From an uncultured Amylibacter sp. (GTDB lineage Bacteria > Pseudomonadota > Alphaproteobacteria > Rhodobacterales > Rhodobacteraceae), in assembly GCA_947497475.1 (NCBI GenBank), contig CANMGS010000002.1, positions 434,001 through 498,000 on the forward strand: DNA of 64,000 nt, read 5' to 3'. Below, one piece after another: positions 16,524 through 25,356 of this stretch. Under the pieces are notes generated by a model. That model made no database searches and had not been told where the DNA came from. It saw only the letters and a list, made by a program, of their open reading frames with translations. The number at the start of each line of letters is the position of its first letter. The first letter of the stretch is position 1. A program made the position numbers and the translations under genes.

Positions 16524-17404
16524 ACGTTCCTGAGGTTTTGAAAGAGCATGTGAAAACTGGTGTGACGAGTTTATGCCGCTGTTGGGTTTTAGTGCGCTCA
16601 GATGGTGAACGTATGGGATTTACCGACCATGATTGTGGTCTGAACTTTGAAGATACGGAGTTTACGCCGACTACTGGTATGGATGCGGCGGCTTTGGAAC
16701 GCTCGACTGGTTTGGCGGTGGATAACAGTCAGGCGGTTGGGGCTTTGAGTTCTGTCGGGCTAACAGATGAAGATATTGAACAGGGGCTTTATGATGGGGC
16801 TTCTATTACGCAATATTTGGTGAACTGGCAGGATACGGAACAGCGTACAATCACGTTTAAGGGCACTATCGGTGAGATTAAACGGGGTTCTGGTGCGTTT
16901 GAGGCGGAGTTGCGCAGTATCAGTGAAGGTTTGAACCAACCGATTGGGCGGGCGTATTTGCGCCAATGTGATGCGCAGTTGGGGGATAAACGCTGTCAGG
17001 TGGATTTGACGCGTGTTGAGTTTACGTCTGAGGCCGAGATCACATTTTCCGTTGGGCAACGTGTTTTGCATCTAAAGGGGCTTGGTGCCTATGATGATGC
17101 TTGGTTTTTGCAAGGGACTGTTGAATTTTTGACAGGGGAGAATGCGGGAGCAGTTGGTGTGATTAAGGTGGATCAGATCAATGGGCCGCGTCGTGTTATC
17201 GAGATGTGGGAAGATTTACGCCATCCGATTGCTGTTGGCGATATGGTTCAGGTGACGACGGGGTGTGACAAGGCCGAAGGTACATGCCGTGCGAAGTTTT
17301 CCAATTTGTTGAATTTTAGAGGCTTTCCAAAGATGCCCGGTGATGACTGGGCACTGTCTTATCCTGTGAGGGATGGGCAAAATGATGGATCAAGCTTGGG
17401 GTAA
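16520..17404 (+). CDS. GTA baseplate hub protein (DUF2163), g13
   Basis: The 294-residue protein builds the hub under the distal tail ring. The N-terminal LCRCWVLVRSDGERMGFTDHD block is the DUF2163 signature. Cysteines in RQCDAQLGDKRC (about 151-160) and GCDKAEGTC (about 252-260) are arranged as in hub proteins reported to bind an iron-sulfur cluster, as in phage lambda gpL. This assignment of the cysteines is by family analogy. It lies 3 bp before the g14 peptidase gene. Confidence 0.92.
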   Translation: MNVPEVLKEHVKTGVTSLCRCWVLVRSDGERMGFTDHDCGLNFEDTEFTPTTGMDAAALERSTGLAVDNSQAVGALSSVGLTDEDIEQGLYDGASITQYLVNWQDTEQRTITFKGTIGEIKRGSGAFEAELRSISEGLNQPIGRAYLRQCDAQLGDKRCQVDLTRVEFTSEAEITFSVGQRVLHLKGLGAYDDAWFLQGTVEFLTGENAGAVGVIKVDQINGPRRVIEMWEDLRHPIAVGDMVQVTTGCDKAEGTCRAKFSNLLNFRGFPKMPGDDWALSYPVRDGQNDGSSLG

Positions 17405-17407
17405 TAC

Positions 17408-17857
17408 ATGACATTACTAGAGAAAAAGATCGTTCGTGTGGCGCGTGCGTGGATAGGCACGCCTTATCGTCATCAGGCTTCTGTGAAAGGGCAAGGATGT
17501 GATTGCCTTGGGTTGTTGCGCGGTGTGTGGCGCGAGGTGATTGGAGATGAACCTGAGGCGGTGCCTGTGTATACGGCGGATTGGTCCGAAATGGGGCGCA
17601 AAGAGCGCCTGTGGGTGGCTGCGGCACGGAATATGAAGGCTGTGGAGTTTGATGCAGCACGTGCAGGGCAGGTCGTGCTGTTTCGAATGCGTGCGGGACA
17701 TGTGGCGAAGCATTTGGGGATATTGGCGCGATCAGCGGCGGGGTTTGAGACTGTGATTCATGCCTACACGGGGCGTGGTGTGATTGAGACGCCGCTCACA
17801 GATGCATGGAAGCGTAAGATTGTTGCGCAATTTCAGTTTCCACAGAAGGGAAAATAA
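17408..17857 (+). CDS. GTA cell-wall peptidase (NlpC/P60), g14
   Basis: This 149-residue NlpC/P60-fold peptidase probably opens the peptidoglycan of the recipient during DNA delivery. Catalytic Cys33 lies in GQGCDCLGLLRG and the His is in GHVAKHLGIL (His98 or His102). The third catalytic position is probably His118 in VIHAYTGRG. The N-terminal ARAWIGTPYRHQ segment is typical. It directly precedes the megatron gene without a spacer (stop TAA, then ATG), as in the reference GTA. Confidence 0.93.
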   Translation: MTLLEKKIVRVARAWIGTPYRHQASVKGQGCDCLGLLRGVWREVIGDEPEAVPVYTADWSEMGRKERLWVAAARNMKAVEFDAARAGQVVLFRMRAGHVAKHLGILARSAAGFETVIHAYTGRGVIETPLTDAWKRKIVAQFQFPQKGK

Positions 17858-20800
17858 ATGGCGACGATTTTATTATCTGCGGCAGGGGCTGCTATTGGCG
17901 GGAATATTGGTGGTACTGTTCTGGGTTTGACTGGGGCAGCTATTGGGCGCGCAGCTGGGGCTGTATTAGGCGGTGTGATTGATCAGAAGCTGTTTGGTCA
18001 GGCGGCACCTGTGGTGGAAACAGGACGTGTTGAGAGTTTCCGTGTGCAATCTGCGCAAGAAGGGACTGTTATTCCGCGTGTTATGGGGCGGATGCGTATT
18101 GGCGGGCAGATGATCTGGTCAAGCCGATTTAAAGAAACGGTTCAGACGAGTACGTCTGGTGGTGGCGGAAAGGGGGGATCTGCACCAAAGGTGACCACGC
18201 AGAGTTACAGTTATTCGGTGAGTGTGGCCTTTGCTTTGGGTGAAGGTGTGATTGATCGCGTGGGGCGTATATGGGCTGATGGGGTAGAGGTGCCACATGC
18301 GGAGTTAAACTATACGGTTTACAAAGGGGACGAAGACCAATTGCCTGATCCTGTGATTGCGGCTGTTGAGGGAATTGAGGATACGCCTGCGTTTCGCGGA
18401 ACCGCTTATGTCGTGATCGAGGACTTGCAGCTTGAACGCTATGGGAACCGCATTCCGCAATTGAACTTTGAGGTGTTTCGCAAAGCGCAACCTGAGGGGG
18501 CTTTGGATGAAGATGCTACGAGTTTGGTGCAATCGGTTTGTTTGATCCCAGGGACTGGTGAATATGCTTTGGCGACGACGCCTGTGGATTACGGGTTTGG
18601 GTTTGGCGCTTATGAGAGTGCGAATGTGAATACCAATCGCGGGCAAGCGAATGTGGTGCATGCTTTGGATGATTTGGTGTCTGATTTGCCGAATAACGGT
18701 GCTGCATCGTTGGTCGTGACTTGGTTCGGGACGGATTTGCGGTGTGGGTTGTGTAAGTTACGCCCGCAGGTGGAGCAGAAGCGGTATGAAGGCACGCCTA
18801 TGGCTTGGGAGGTGTCTGGGATTAATCGTGCGCAAGCGATTGAGGTTTCTCAGGATGAAGGGCGTCCTGTGTTTGGGGGGACACCTGCGGATGCTTCTGT
18901 GCTGGAAGGGATTGCAGCGCTTAAGGAGCGAAATCAACGGGTGACGTTTTATCCTTTTATTTTAATGGATATCCAAGAAAATAATGGATTGATTGATCCC
19001 TATACTGGAGAGGTTGGACAACCTGTTATTCCATGGCGAGGACGGATTACGACATCTCTTGCTCCTATGGTTCCAGGAACACCTGATGGAACGTCGAAGG
19101 CTTTGACTGAATTGAGGCAATTCATGGGTAAGGCTTCGGCCGCTGATTTCACGGTTAGAGGGCAAACGATTGAATATACGGGGCCTGCGGAATGGTCCTA
19201 TAGACGGTTTATTTTACATTATGCGCATTTATGTGCTTTGGCGGGTGGCGTGGATGTCTTTTGTATCGGTTCTGAATTGTTAGGCCTAACGCGTATACGC
19301 CTGAGAAGTAATAACTTTCCGATGATTAGTTTTTTGAAGAGCATAGCGCGACAAGTACGCATTATTTTAGGGCCAGATGTTAAAATTGGTTATGCTGCGG
19401 ATTGGTCAGAATATTTTGGATATCATCCACAGGATGGTTCTGGAGACGTATTTTTCAATTTAGATTCTTTGTGGGCAGATGATAATATCGATTTCATTGG
19501 GATTGATAATTATGTGCCCCTGTCTGATTGGCGTGATGAGCCTGGACATGTGGATGCAGATGCTGGCTCGGTATATGATCTAGACTACTTGCGAGGAAAT
19601 ATTGAAGGTGGCGAGGGGTATGATTGGTATTATGCGAGTGAATATGACCGCGAGACCCAAACACGTACGCTGATTAAAGATGGAGCTTACGGAGAAGATT
19701 GGATCTATCGTTATAAGGATTTTACCAATTGGTGGAGTAATAGGCATTATAACAGAGTTGGTGGTGTGCGTTCTGACGAGCCGACTGCATGGATACCGCA
19801 ATCGAAACCAATATTCTTTACGGAATTTGGGTGCCCAGCGGTGGATAAGGGTACGAACCAACCGAATGTTTTTTTGGATGAGAAATCATCGGAATCTGCT
19901 GTGCCATATTATTCTAATGGTGCGCCAGATAACTATATTCAAAGCCAATATCTAAAGGCGATGCTAACTTATTGGGGGGATGAGGCGCATAATCCTGTAT
20001 CCACTTTTTATGATGCACCGATGATTGATCTGGAAAATGCTAGTGTATGGGCGTGGGATACGCGGCCTTGGCCGGATTTTCCTGATCGTTTGAGCTTGTG
20101 GAGTGATGGTGTGAACTTTGCGCGAGGGCATTGGATTTCTGGGCGATTTGCGGATCAAAGTCTTGCAAACGTTGTGCGTGAAATATGTGAGCTGTCTGGG
20201 GTCTCAGATTACGATGTGAGCGGCTTGCAAGGGAATGTCACGGGGTTTGCTATACGTGATGTGGAAACAGGACGACAGAGCTTGCAATCGCTTATGCTGG
20301 CTTATGGGTTTTCGAGTTTTGAAGAGGGCGGTAAGCTAGTATTTAAGACACGTAAGGATATTGAGCCGATTGCGTTGAATGAGGCAGAATTAGCCGTAGT
20401 TCCTGATCAAGGTGATGTTGTTGCAAAGGTACGTGCACCTGATGCGGAGCGCATGGGACGGCTTCGTGTGCAATTTTGGGATCAGAACGCACATTATGAG
20501 GCAGCAGCTGTTGAGAGCCGTTTGACGGGTGATGAGAGCCTGAGAACGTCTTCGGTTCAGGTACCTTTGGTGCTGGATCGTGGAACAGGGCAGAATATTG
20601 CGGATCGTATGCTGAATGAGGCACGTGTGGCGCGTGATGAGATAAAACTTGCCTTGCCGCCGTCACGTGTGGATGTGGCACTCGGGAGTTTTATATCTGT
20701 CGGGGAAAGCCCGCTTGTATATCGCGTGGATCGTTTGGAAGAATTCGGTGCGCGATTGATTGAAGCAACACGTGTTGAACGGCATGTGTTTGATGCGGCA

Positions 20801-21772
20801 TCGGTGATTAACGTTGGGCGTGAACCAGTGCCTGTTGTGAGACCTGCCATTCCATATACAGCCTTTATGGATTTACCTTTGTTAACAGGTAATGAAGTGC
20901 CACATGCGCCGCATTTTGCGGCAACTGGTGATCCGTGGGGTGCTGGTGTGGCTGTGTATAGCAGTAACAGCTCTGATGGTTTTCAGTTGAACACGGTTGT
21001 TGAAGTGAAAACTGTTTTGGGAGTGACTTTAAGTGAATTGTCACGATCAAGCCCCGCGCGCTGGGATTGCGGAGAAGGTGTATTGGTTTTCTTCTCTGAT
21101 GATGTGCAATCTTTATCTAAGCGTGATGTGCTGGATGGCGGGAATGCTGCAGCTATTCGATCTGGAAATGGGGACTGGGAAGTGTTTCAGTTTCAGAATG
21201 CAGAGTTGCAGTCCGATGGTAGTTATCGATTGCATGGGTTGTTGCGGGGCCAAGCGGGGACAGAGTGGATTATACCTGATGTATGGCCTGTGGGTGCGCA
21301 GGTTGTTTTAGTGGGCGCTGGGATTGAACAGATTGATCTGGCAGCATCTGCGCGTGGCCTAGAGCGGAATTACCGTGTGGGGCCCGCGGATAGACCTGTT
21401 TCGGATGCGGCTTATCAGCAGCAATCATTGAGCTTTGAGGGGGTGGGATTACGGCCCTATGCACCTGTGCATTTGCGGGCTCAGACAAATGGTCATGATT
21501 ATGACTTTAGCTGGATACGCCGGACACGCATTGATGGGGACAGTTGGCAATCACTTGAAGTGCCTTTGGGCGAGGATACAGAACGTTATCATATCCGTAT
21601 TTTGTCGAATGATGCTGTTTTGCGAGAAGACGAAACGACTGTACCTGAATGGCAGTATAGCGCTGGGGATGTAACGACTGATGGCGCAAATGGAGAGATC
21701 ATTTTTGAGGTTGCGCAGATATCAGAGCGATTTGGAATTGGACCATATAATAGGATGACATTAAATGTTTGA
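17858..21772 (+). CDS. GTA host-contact protein (megatron, GTA TIM-barrel protein), g15
   Basis: At 1304 residues this is the largest protein of the window. It trimerises at the tail tip and contacts the recipient cell. It begins with a glycine/alanine-rich hydrophobic segment (1-45), continues with a tail domain (RGQVIPRVMGR-like at about 70-85), then the glycoside-hydrolase-like TIM barrel (about 430-740, with GSELLGLTRIR, DNIDFIGIDNYVPLSDW and FFTEFGCPAVDKG motifs) and C-terminal receptor-binding beta domains. The segment from about 18.95 to 20.0 kb is visibly AT-richer than the rest of the gene. It overlaps the next gene by 8 bp. Confidence 0.95.
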   Translation: MATILLSAAGAAIGGNIGGTVLGLTGAAIGRAAGAVLGGVIDQKLFGQAAPVVETGRVESFRVQSAQEGTVIPRVMGRMRIGGQMIWSSRFKETVQTSTSGGGGKGGSAPKVTTQSYSYSVSVAFALGEGVIDRVGRIWADGVEVPHAELNYTVYKGDEDQLPDPVIAAVEGIEDTPAFRGTAYVVIEDLQLERYGNRIPQLNFEVFRKAQPEGALDEDATSLVQSVCLIPGTGEYALATTPVDYGFGFGAYESANVNTNRGQANVVHALDDLVSDLPNNGAASLVVTWFGTDLRCGLCKLRPQVEQKRYEGTPMAWEVSGINRAQAIEVSQDEGRPVFGGTPADASVLEGIAALKERNQRVTFYPFILMDIQENNGLIDPYTGEVGQPVIPWRGRITTSLAPMVPGTPDGTSKALTELRQFMGKASAADFTVRGQTIEYTGPAEWSYRRFILHYAHLCALAGGVDVFCIGSELLGLTRIRLRSNNFPMISFLKSIARQVRIILGPDVKIGYAADWSEYFGYHPQDGSGDVFFNLDSLWADDNIDFIGIDNYVPLSDWRDEPGHVDADAGSVYDLDYLRGNIEGGEGYDWYYASEYDRETQTRTLIKDGAYGEDWIYRYKDFTNWWSNRHYNRVGGVRSDEPTAWIPQSKPIFFTEFGCPAVDKGTNQPNVFLDEKSSESAVPYYSNGAPDNYIQSQYLKAMLTYWGDEAHNPVSTFYDAPMIDLENASVWAWDTRPWPDFPDRLSLWSDGVNFARGHWISGRFADQSLANVVREICELSGVSDYDVSGLQGNVTGFAIRDVETGRQSLQSLMLAYGFSSFEEGGKLVFKTRKDIEPIALNEAELAVVPDQGDVVAKVRAPDAERMGRLRVQFWDQNAHYEAAAVESRLTGDESLRTSSVQVPLVLDRGTGQNIADRMLNEARVARDEIKLALPPSRVDVALGSFISVGESPLVYRVDRLEEFGARLIEATRVERHVFDAASVINVGREPVPVVRPAIPYTAFMDLPLLTGNEVPHAPHFAATGDPWGAGVAVYSSNSSDGFQLNTVVEVKTVLGVTLSELSRSSPARWDCGEGVLVFFSDDVQSLSKRDVLDGGNAAAIRSGNGDWEVFQFQNAELQSDGSYRLHGLLRGQAGTEWIIPDVWPVGAQVVLVGAGIEQIDLAASARGLERNYRVGPADRPVSDAAYQQQSLSFEGVGLRPYAPVHLRAQTNGHDYDFSWIRRTRIDGDSWQSLEVPLGEDTERYHIRILSNDAVLREDETTVPEWQYSAGDVTTDGANGEIIFEVAQISERFGIGPYNRMTLNV

Positions 21773-22478
21773 ATCATATCAATTTAAATTACCATTTTTA
21801 CAGGCGTCGCAGGCGCAAAAACATGTGACTGTGAATGAAGCTTTGGCACGATTGGATGCTTTGTCACAATTGACCTTTGTGTCTCGGTTTGATGATGTGC
21901 CCAATGCGCCATTAGATGGGCAAACCTATGTTGTGCCCGTTGGTGCGACTGGAATTTGGTCTGGGCAAGATCACAGAGTTGCATTGTTTTTGAATGGTGG
22001 TTGGGTTTTCGTGGATGCCCGCAATGGATGGATGGCTTGGGTCGTCGATGAAGCTGTTCAACTGCGGTTTCTTGATGGTTTTTGGGATGTTGTAGGCCGT
22101 TCTCAAAACACTGCGCTGGGTTTTTCCGAAAGAGTTGATATTCAATTTGACCACCAGATTATGGCTGGAGCAAACAACCAGACATCTGTTGTGATCCCGC
22201 ATCATAGTAGCGTGATAGGAGTAACCGCACGTGTAATTGACGAAATTGTATTTTCGGGTGCAACTGATTTTAATCTTGGCGTTGATGGTTCTGATAATAG
22301 GTATGGCAGTGGTTTTGGGCATTTTCAGAATACTTATATCCAAGGACTTACTGGGCAACCGTTGACCTATTATTCGGATACACCGCTGTTGTTGACGGCC
22401 AATGGTGGAGATTTCGTCAGTGGAGTCATAAGATTTGCCATTCATACTACACAGCTAACGCCGCCTGAAGCAGTTTGA
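21765..22478 (+). CDS. DUF2793 protein, putative GTA-associated fibre or spike
   Basis: The 237-residue product starts with the DUF2793 domain (about 8-110). Signatures are LPFLQASQAQKHVTVNEALARLDAL, then GQTYVVPVGATGIWSGQDHRVA and the Trp-rich GGWVFVDARNGWMAWV run. The second half (about 120-230) is a beta-rich domain reminiscent of phage fibre tips. DUF2793 proteins accompany GTA or prophage structural genes, and cell-surface binding is the usual suggestion. It overlaps g15 by 8 bp, so it is expressed with the tail. The C-terminal half is AT-richer, hinting at rapid exchange. Confidence 0.8.
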   Translation: MFESYQFKLPFLQASQAQKHVTVNEALARLDALSQLTFVSRFDDVPNAPLDGQTYVVPVGATGIWSGQDHRVALFLNGGWVFVDARNGWMAWVVDEAVQLRFLDGFWDVVGRSQNTALGFSERVDIQFDHQIMAGANNQTSVVIPHHSSVIGVTARVIDEIVFSGATDFNLGVDGSDNRYGSGFGHFQNTYIQGLTGQPLTYYSDTPLLLTANGGDFVSGVIRFAIHTTQLTPPEAV

Positions 22479-22777
22479 TGCGTGCTTTACTGCATGTGGA
22501 TGTGGTGACAGCGGCACGCGCATTACTGGCGGTTCCTGCGCGAGACAGAGTTGCGTTGTGTGATCAATTGTTCGATCGTGCACATGCAGCGGATAAATAC
22601 CGCAAACGGTTTGGTCGGTATTTGCGGGGATATGGATCTGGAAGTTTAGCCTCTGCCTGTTGGGATAATAATCTGATGTCAGAGCCGTTTTTGTCGGATA
22701 AAGGCTATGCGCAGTGTATGCATGTGATCTTTGATCGTGTTTTAAATGGTTTTCCGACTAGCCGCGCGCGCAAGTGA
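22478..22777 (+). CDS. Short conserved GTA-linked protein, function unknown
   Basis: This 99-residue basic protein (MRALLHVDVVTAARALLAV...) begins on the A of the preceding TGA (TGATG), so it is the last coupled gene of the GTA cluster. It has a helical N-terminus, an AADKYRKRFGRYLRGYG segment, and a compact C-terminus with two Cys. I recognise no catalytic motif. Similar short genes follow GTA clusters in related bacteria as far as I recall. Its 3' end overlaps the convergent DksA-like gene by 20 bp. Confidence 0.65.
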   Translation: MRALLHVDVVTAARALLAVPARDRVALCDQLFDRAHAADKYRKRFGRYLRGYGSGSLASACWDNNLMSEPFLSDKGYAQCMHVIFDRVLNGFPTSRARK

Positions 22778-23096
22778 TACATGTGGCGACTGTTGGATTA
22801 TGATCCAAGCGTTTTGGGGCAATATCTTCACCGCATTCCATACAATATCCAAATTCACCTTCTGCAATACGGGCAAGGGCGGCTTTGGCTGCAATGACTT
22901 CTGATTGTCTGCGCTGACTGGTGGCGTTTGCCATAGCTTGTTGCTGCATAGCATCCATTCGGGATAGGCGCCCGACAGAGGTTTGATCAAGTATGACAGT
23001 TGATCTACTGTCTTCTGCGGCTTCGTCCATGCCTTCGAGTTCTGCAATCAAAGCAGTCAGTTTGTCGGTGTAATATGCGTCATCATGTTTTGTCAT
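22758..23096 (-). CDS. DksA/TraR-family C4 zinc-finger protein
   Basis: The 112-residue protein has a helical coiled-coil N-terminal half and a C-terminal zinc finger, YCMECGEDI then TCITCARG, giving the Cys-X2-Cys-X17-Cys-X2-Cys pattern of the DksA/TraR family. Such proteins enter the RNA polymerase secondary channel. This short version lacks the long DksA coiled coil, so it is closer to TraR-like proteins. I chose the ATG at 23096 (MTKHDD) rather than a GTG at 23105. It is transcribed towards and overlaps the last GTA gene. Confidence 0.85.
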   Translation of the reverse strand: MTKHDDAYYTDKLTALIAELEGMDEAAEDSRSTVILDQTSVGRLSRMDAMQQQAMANATSQRRQSEVIAAKAALARIAEGEFGYCMECGEDIAPKRLDHNPTVATCITCARG

Positions 23097-23185
23097 AATG
23101 TTCACAACTAGACGTGATTTGTATTGACGCTGTCAATTCTGTAATACATTGAGTCCGTAAAGAACTTAGCGAATTGGATATTACC

Positions 23186-24001
23186 ATGGCTCAAGCTGCA
23201 GAAAAACTACGCAAAGTCGATCCCGTATGGGAGCGTATTCGCAATGATGCTAAGGAATTGGCTGAACGTGAACCAGTGATGGCTGGTTTGGTGCATTCAA
23301 GTGTTTTGCATCATGATAGTTTAGAAAAAACATTAGGTTACAGGATTGCTTTAAAGCTTTCCAATGACGAAATGACGACGCAAATCTTGCGTGAGCTTGT
23401 AGATCAAGCGTATGCTGCTGATCCGTCTTTGGCGGATGATGCGCGCGCTGATATTATAGCGGTTCATGAACGTGATCCTGCATGTCATAATTATCTGCAA
23501 CCTTTGTTATTCTTTAAAGGTTTCCAAGCAATGCAAGCCTACCGCGTGTCACATTGGTTGTGGAAAGAAGGCCGCAAAGAGGTTGCTTACTTTATTCAAA
23601 CACGTAGTTCAGAGGTGTTTGGTGTGGATATCCACCCTGGTGCGACGATGGGCAAAGGTATTATGATTGACCATGCGCATTCTATTGTGATCGGTGAAAC
23701 AGCGCGTGTCGGCGATAATGTATCTATGCTGCATGCTGTAACGCTTGGTGGTACTGGTAAAGAAGATGATATTCGCCACCCGACCATTGAAAACGGTGTT
23801 TTAATTGGCGCTGGTGCGAAGGTGTTGGGTAATATCACCGTTGGGCATTGCAGCCGCATTGCTGCTGGCTCTGTGGTATTGAAAGAAATTCCACCATGTA
23901 AGACTGTTGCAGGTGTGCCTGCTAAGATTGTAGGTGAAGCTGGATGTGATCAACCTTCGCAATCTATGGATCAGCTGATTGCTGATGGCGGGCAGAACTA
24001 G
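23186..24001 (+). CDS. cysE: Serine O-acetyltransferase CysE
   Basis: CysE makes O-acetylserine from serine and acetyl-CoA, the committed step to cysteine. The 271-residue protein has the N-terminal helical domain (RNDAKELAEREPVMAGLVHSSVLHH) and the left-handed beta helix of hexapeptide repeats. The active region includes SSEVFGVDIHPGATMGKGIMIDHAHSIVIGET, with catalytic Asp and His residues in VDIHPGA and MIDHAH. I use the ATG at 23186 (MAQAAEKL), as an upstream TTG at 23174 lacks support. A strong bidirectional terminator follows at once, separating it from the convergent pdhC. Confidence 0.96.
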   Translation: MAQAAEKLRKVDPVWERIRNDAKELAEREPVMAGLVHSSVLHHDSLEKTLGYRIALKLSNDEMTTQILRELVDQAYAADPSLADDARADIIAVHERDPACHNYLQPLLFFKGFQAMQAYRVSHWLWKEGRKEVAYFIQTRSSEVFGVDIHPGATMGKGIMIDHAHSIVIGETARVGDNVSMLHAVTLGGTGKEDDIRHPTIENGVLIGAGAKVLGNITVGHCSRIAAGSVVLKEIPPCKTVAGVPAKIVGEAGCDQPSQSMDQLIADGGQN

Positions 24002-24019
24002 AATAGACATGATTAACAA

Positions 24020-24050
24020 AAAAGGCCGCTGGTAAAACAGCGGCCTTTTT
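24020..24050. terminator. Bidirectional rho-independent terminator (cysE / pdhC)
   Basis: AAAAGGCCGCTG (24020-24031) pairs with CAGCGGCCTTTT (24038-24049) around a 6-nt loop. The stem is preceded by a run of A and followed by a run of T, so it can stop both cysE and the convergent pdh transcript. Confidence 0.9.
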
Positions 24051-24065
24051 TGTTTGTTTCTATCG

Positions 24066-25346
24066 TTATGCAAACATTGCGAGTGGGTTTTCCAAGTAAT
24101 GCGCAATGCGGCCTAGGAATTCAGCCCCTAATGCGCCATCGATTACTCTGTGATCAACTGAAAGCGTCACGGACATAACAATTGCCGTTTTAACAGTGCC
24201 ATCATCCGCAATCACTGGTTTTTTCATACCAGCACCTACGGCTAAGATAGAGCCGTGCGGTGGATTGATCACAGCATCAAAGTTTTCAATGCCCATCATG
24301 CCGAGGTTTGAGATGGCAAAGCTGCCGCCCTGATATTCATGTAGTGCCAATTTACGTTCGCGTGCACGTCCTGCTAAGTCTTTCATTTCAGATGATAATT
24401 CAGAAAGAGACTTTTGATCCGAATCCCGTAGGACAGGGGTGAACAAACCGCCTTCGATTGCGACTGCTACCGCGACGTCTGATGGTTCTAGTTTTAAAAT
24501 ACGGTCTTCGGCCCAAACTGCGTTTGCATCTGGCACATCTTGCAGGGCCTTTGCGCAGGCTTTGATGATGAAATCGTTTACCGAGATTTTGATGCCATCG
24601 GCCTCTAAGGCCGTATTCATTTCTTTACGGGCCGCCATGAGGCGATCCAAGTGAATTGAACGACGCAGATAGAAGTGTGGGATGGTTTGTTTTGCCTCTG
24701 TCAGGCGGGCAGCGATTGTTTTACGCATACCGTCCAAAGGTACCTCTTCATATGAACGATCCTGATACATTGCTTTGACGGTATCGCTGGTCGCTGAGGA
24801 GGCTATGACGGCTTTTGCAGCAGGTGCAGATGGTGCTGCTGTTGCCGGTTTGCCTTCGACATCTGCCTTTATGATACGGCCATGTGGGCCTGAACCTGTT
24901 AGCGCTGATAAGTCTATACCTTTGTCAGCTGCGATACGGCGTGCAAGTGGGGTAGCAAAAACACGGTCGCCTTTTGCTGCAATGTTTTTGCCTTCAGGCG
25001 TAGGTGTTGGTTTTGGCTTATCTGGGGTGCTTACGCCTGTTCCTTCGTCCGTATGTGGATGGCGTTTTTCTTCGGTCGCTGTATCTACGGCAGAAGCATC
25101 TTCACCGTCTTCCAATAGGATTGCGATTGCTGTGTTAACGGCCACACCTGATGTGCCTTCGGCCACAAGGATTTTTCCGATAACACCTTCGTCTACCGCT
25201 TCGAATTCCATAGTGGCTTTATCTGTTTCTATTTCGGCCATCAGGTCGCCAGATTGAACTGTATCACCTTCTTTGACCAACCATTTGGCCAATGTGCCTT
25301 CTTCCATCGTAGGGGATAGGGCGGGCATTAAAATTTGAATTGCCAT
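24066..25346 (-). CDS. pdhC: Pyruvate dehydrogenase E2, dihydrolipoamide acetyltransferase
   Basis: The E2 core passes acetyl groups from lipoamide to CoA. The 426 residues contain one N-terminal lipoyl domain (1-80, lipoylated Lys43 in ETDKATMEF), a Pro/Ala/Thr-rich linker, a peripheral subunit-binding domain (about 130-165, [20 protein letters not shown]), a second linker and the catalytic domain with His399 and Asp403 in [10 protein letters not shown]. It is last in the pdhA-pdhB-pdhC operon, 10 bp behind pdhB. No lipoamide dehydrogenase gene follows before the terminator. Confidence 0.96.
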   Translation of the reverse strand: MAIQILMPALSPTMEEGTLAKWLVKEGDTVQSGDLMAEIETDKATMEFEAVDEGVIGKILVAEGTSGVAVNTAIAILLEDGEDASAVDTATEEKRHPHTDEGTGVSTPDKPKPTPTPEGKNIAAKGDRVFATPLARRIAADKGIDLSALTGSGPHGRIIKADVEGKPATAAPSAPAAKAVIASSATSDTVKAMYQDRSYEEVPLDGMRKTIAARLTEAKQTIPHFYLRRSIHLDRLMAARKEMNTALEADGIKISVNDFIIKACAKALQDVPDANAVWAEDRILKLEPSDVAVAVAIEGGLFTPVLRDSDQKSLSELSSEMKDLAGRARERKLALHEYQGGSFAISNLGMMGIENFDAVINPPHGSILAVGAGMKKPVIADDGTVKTAIVMSVTLSVDHRVIDGALGAEFLGRIAHYLENPLAMFA

Positions 25347-25356
25347 GTCTGATCTC

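Noticed and set aside
7943-22777. Active temperate prophage
   Set aside because: There is no integrase, repressor, replication or holin gene in or beside the cluster. Gene content and order equal the Rhodobacter GTA.
23101-23185. Sigma-70 promoter for cysE built on TTGACG at 23124
   Set aside because: The nearest -10-like hexamer (TAATAC at 23142) is only 12 bp away, too close for a functional pair.
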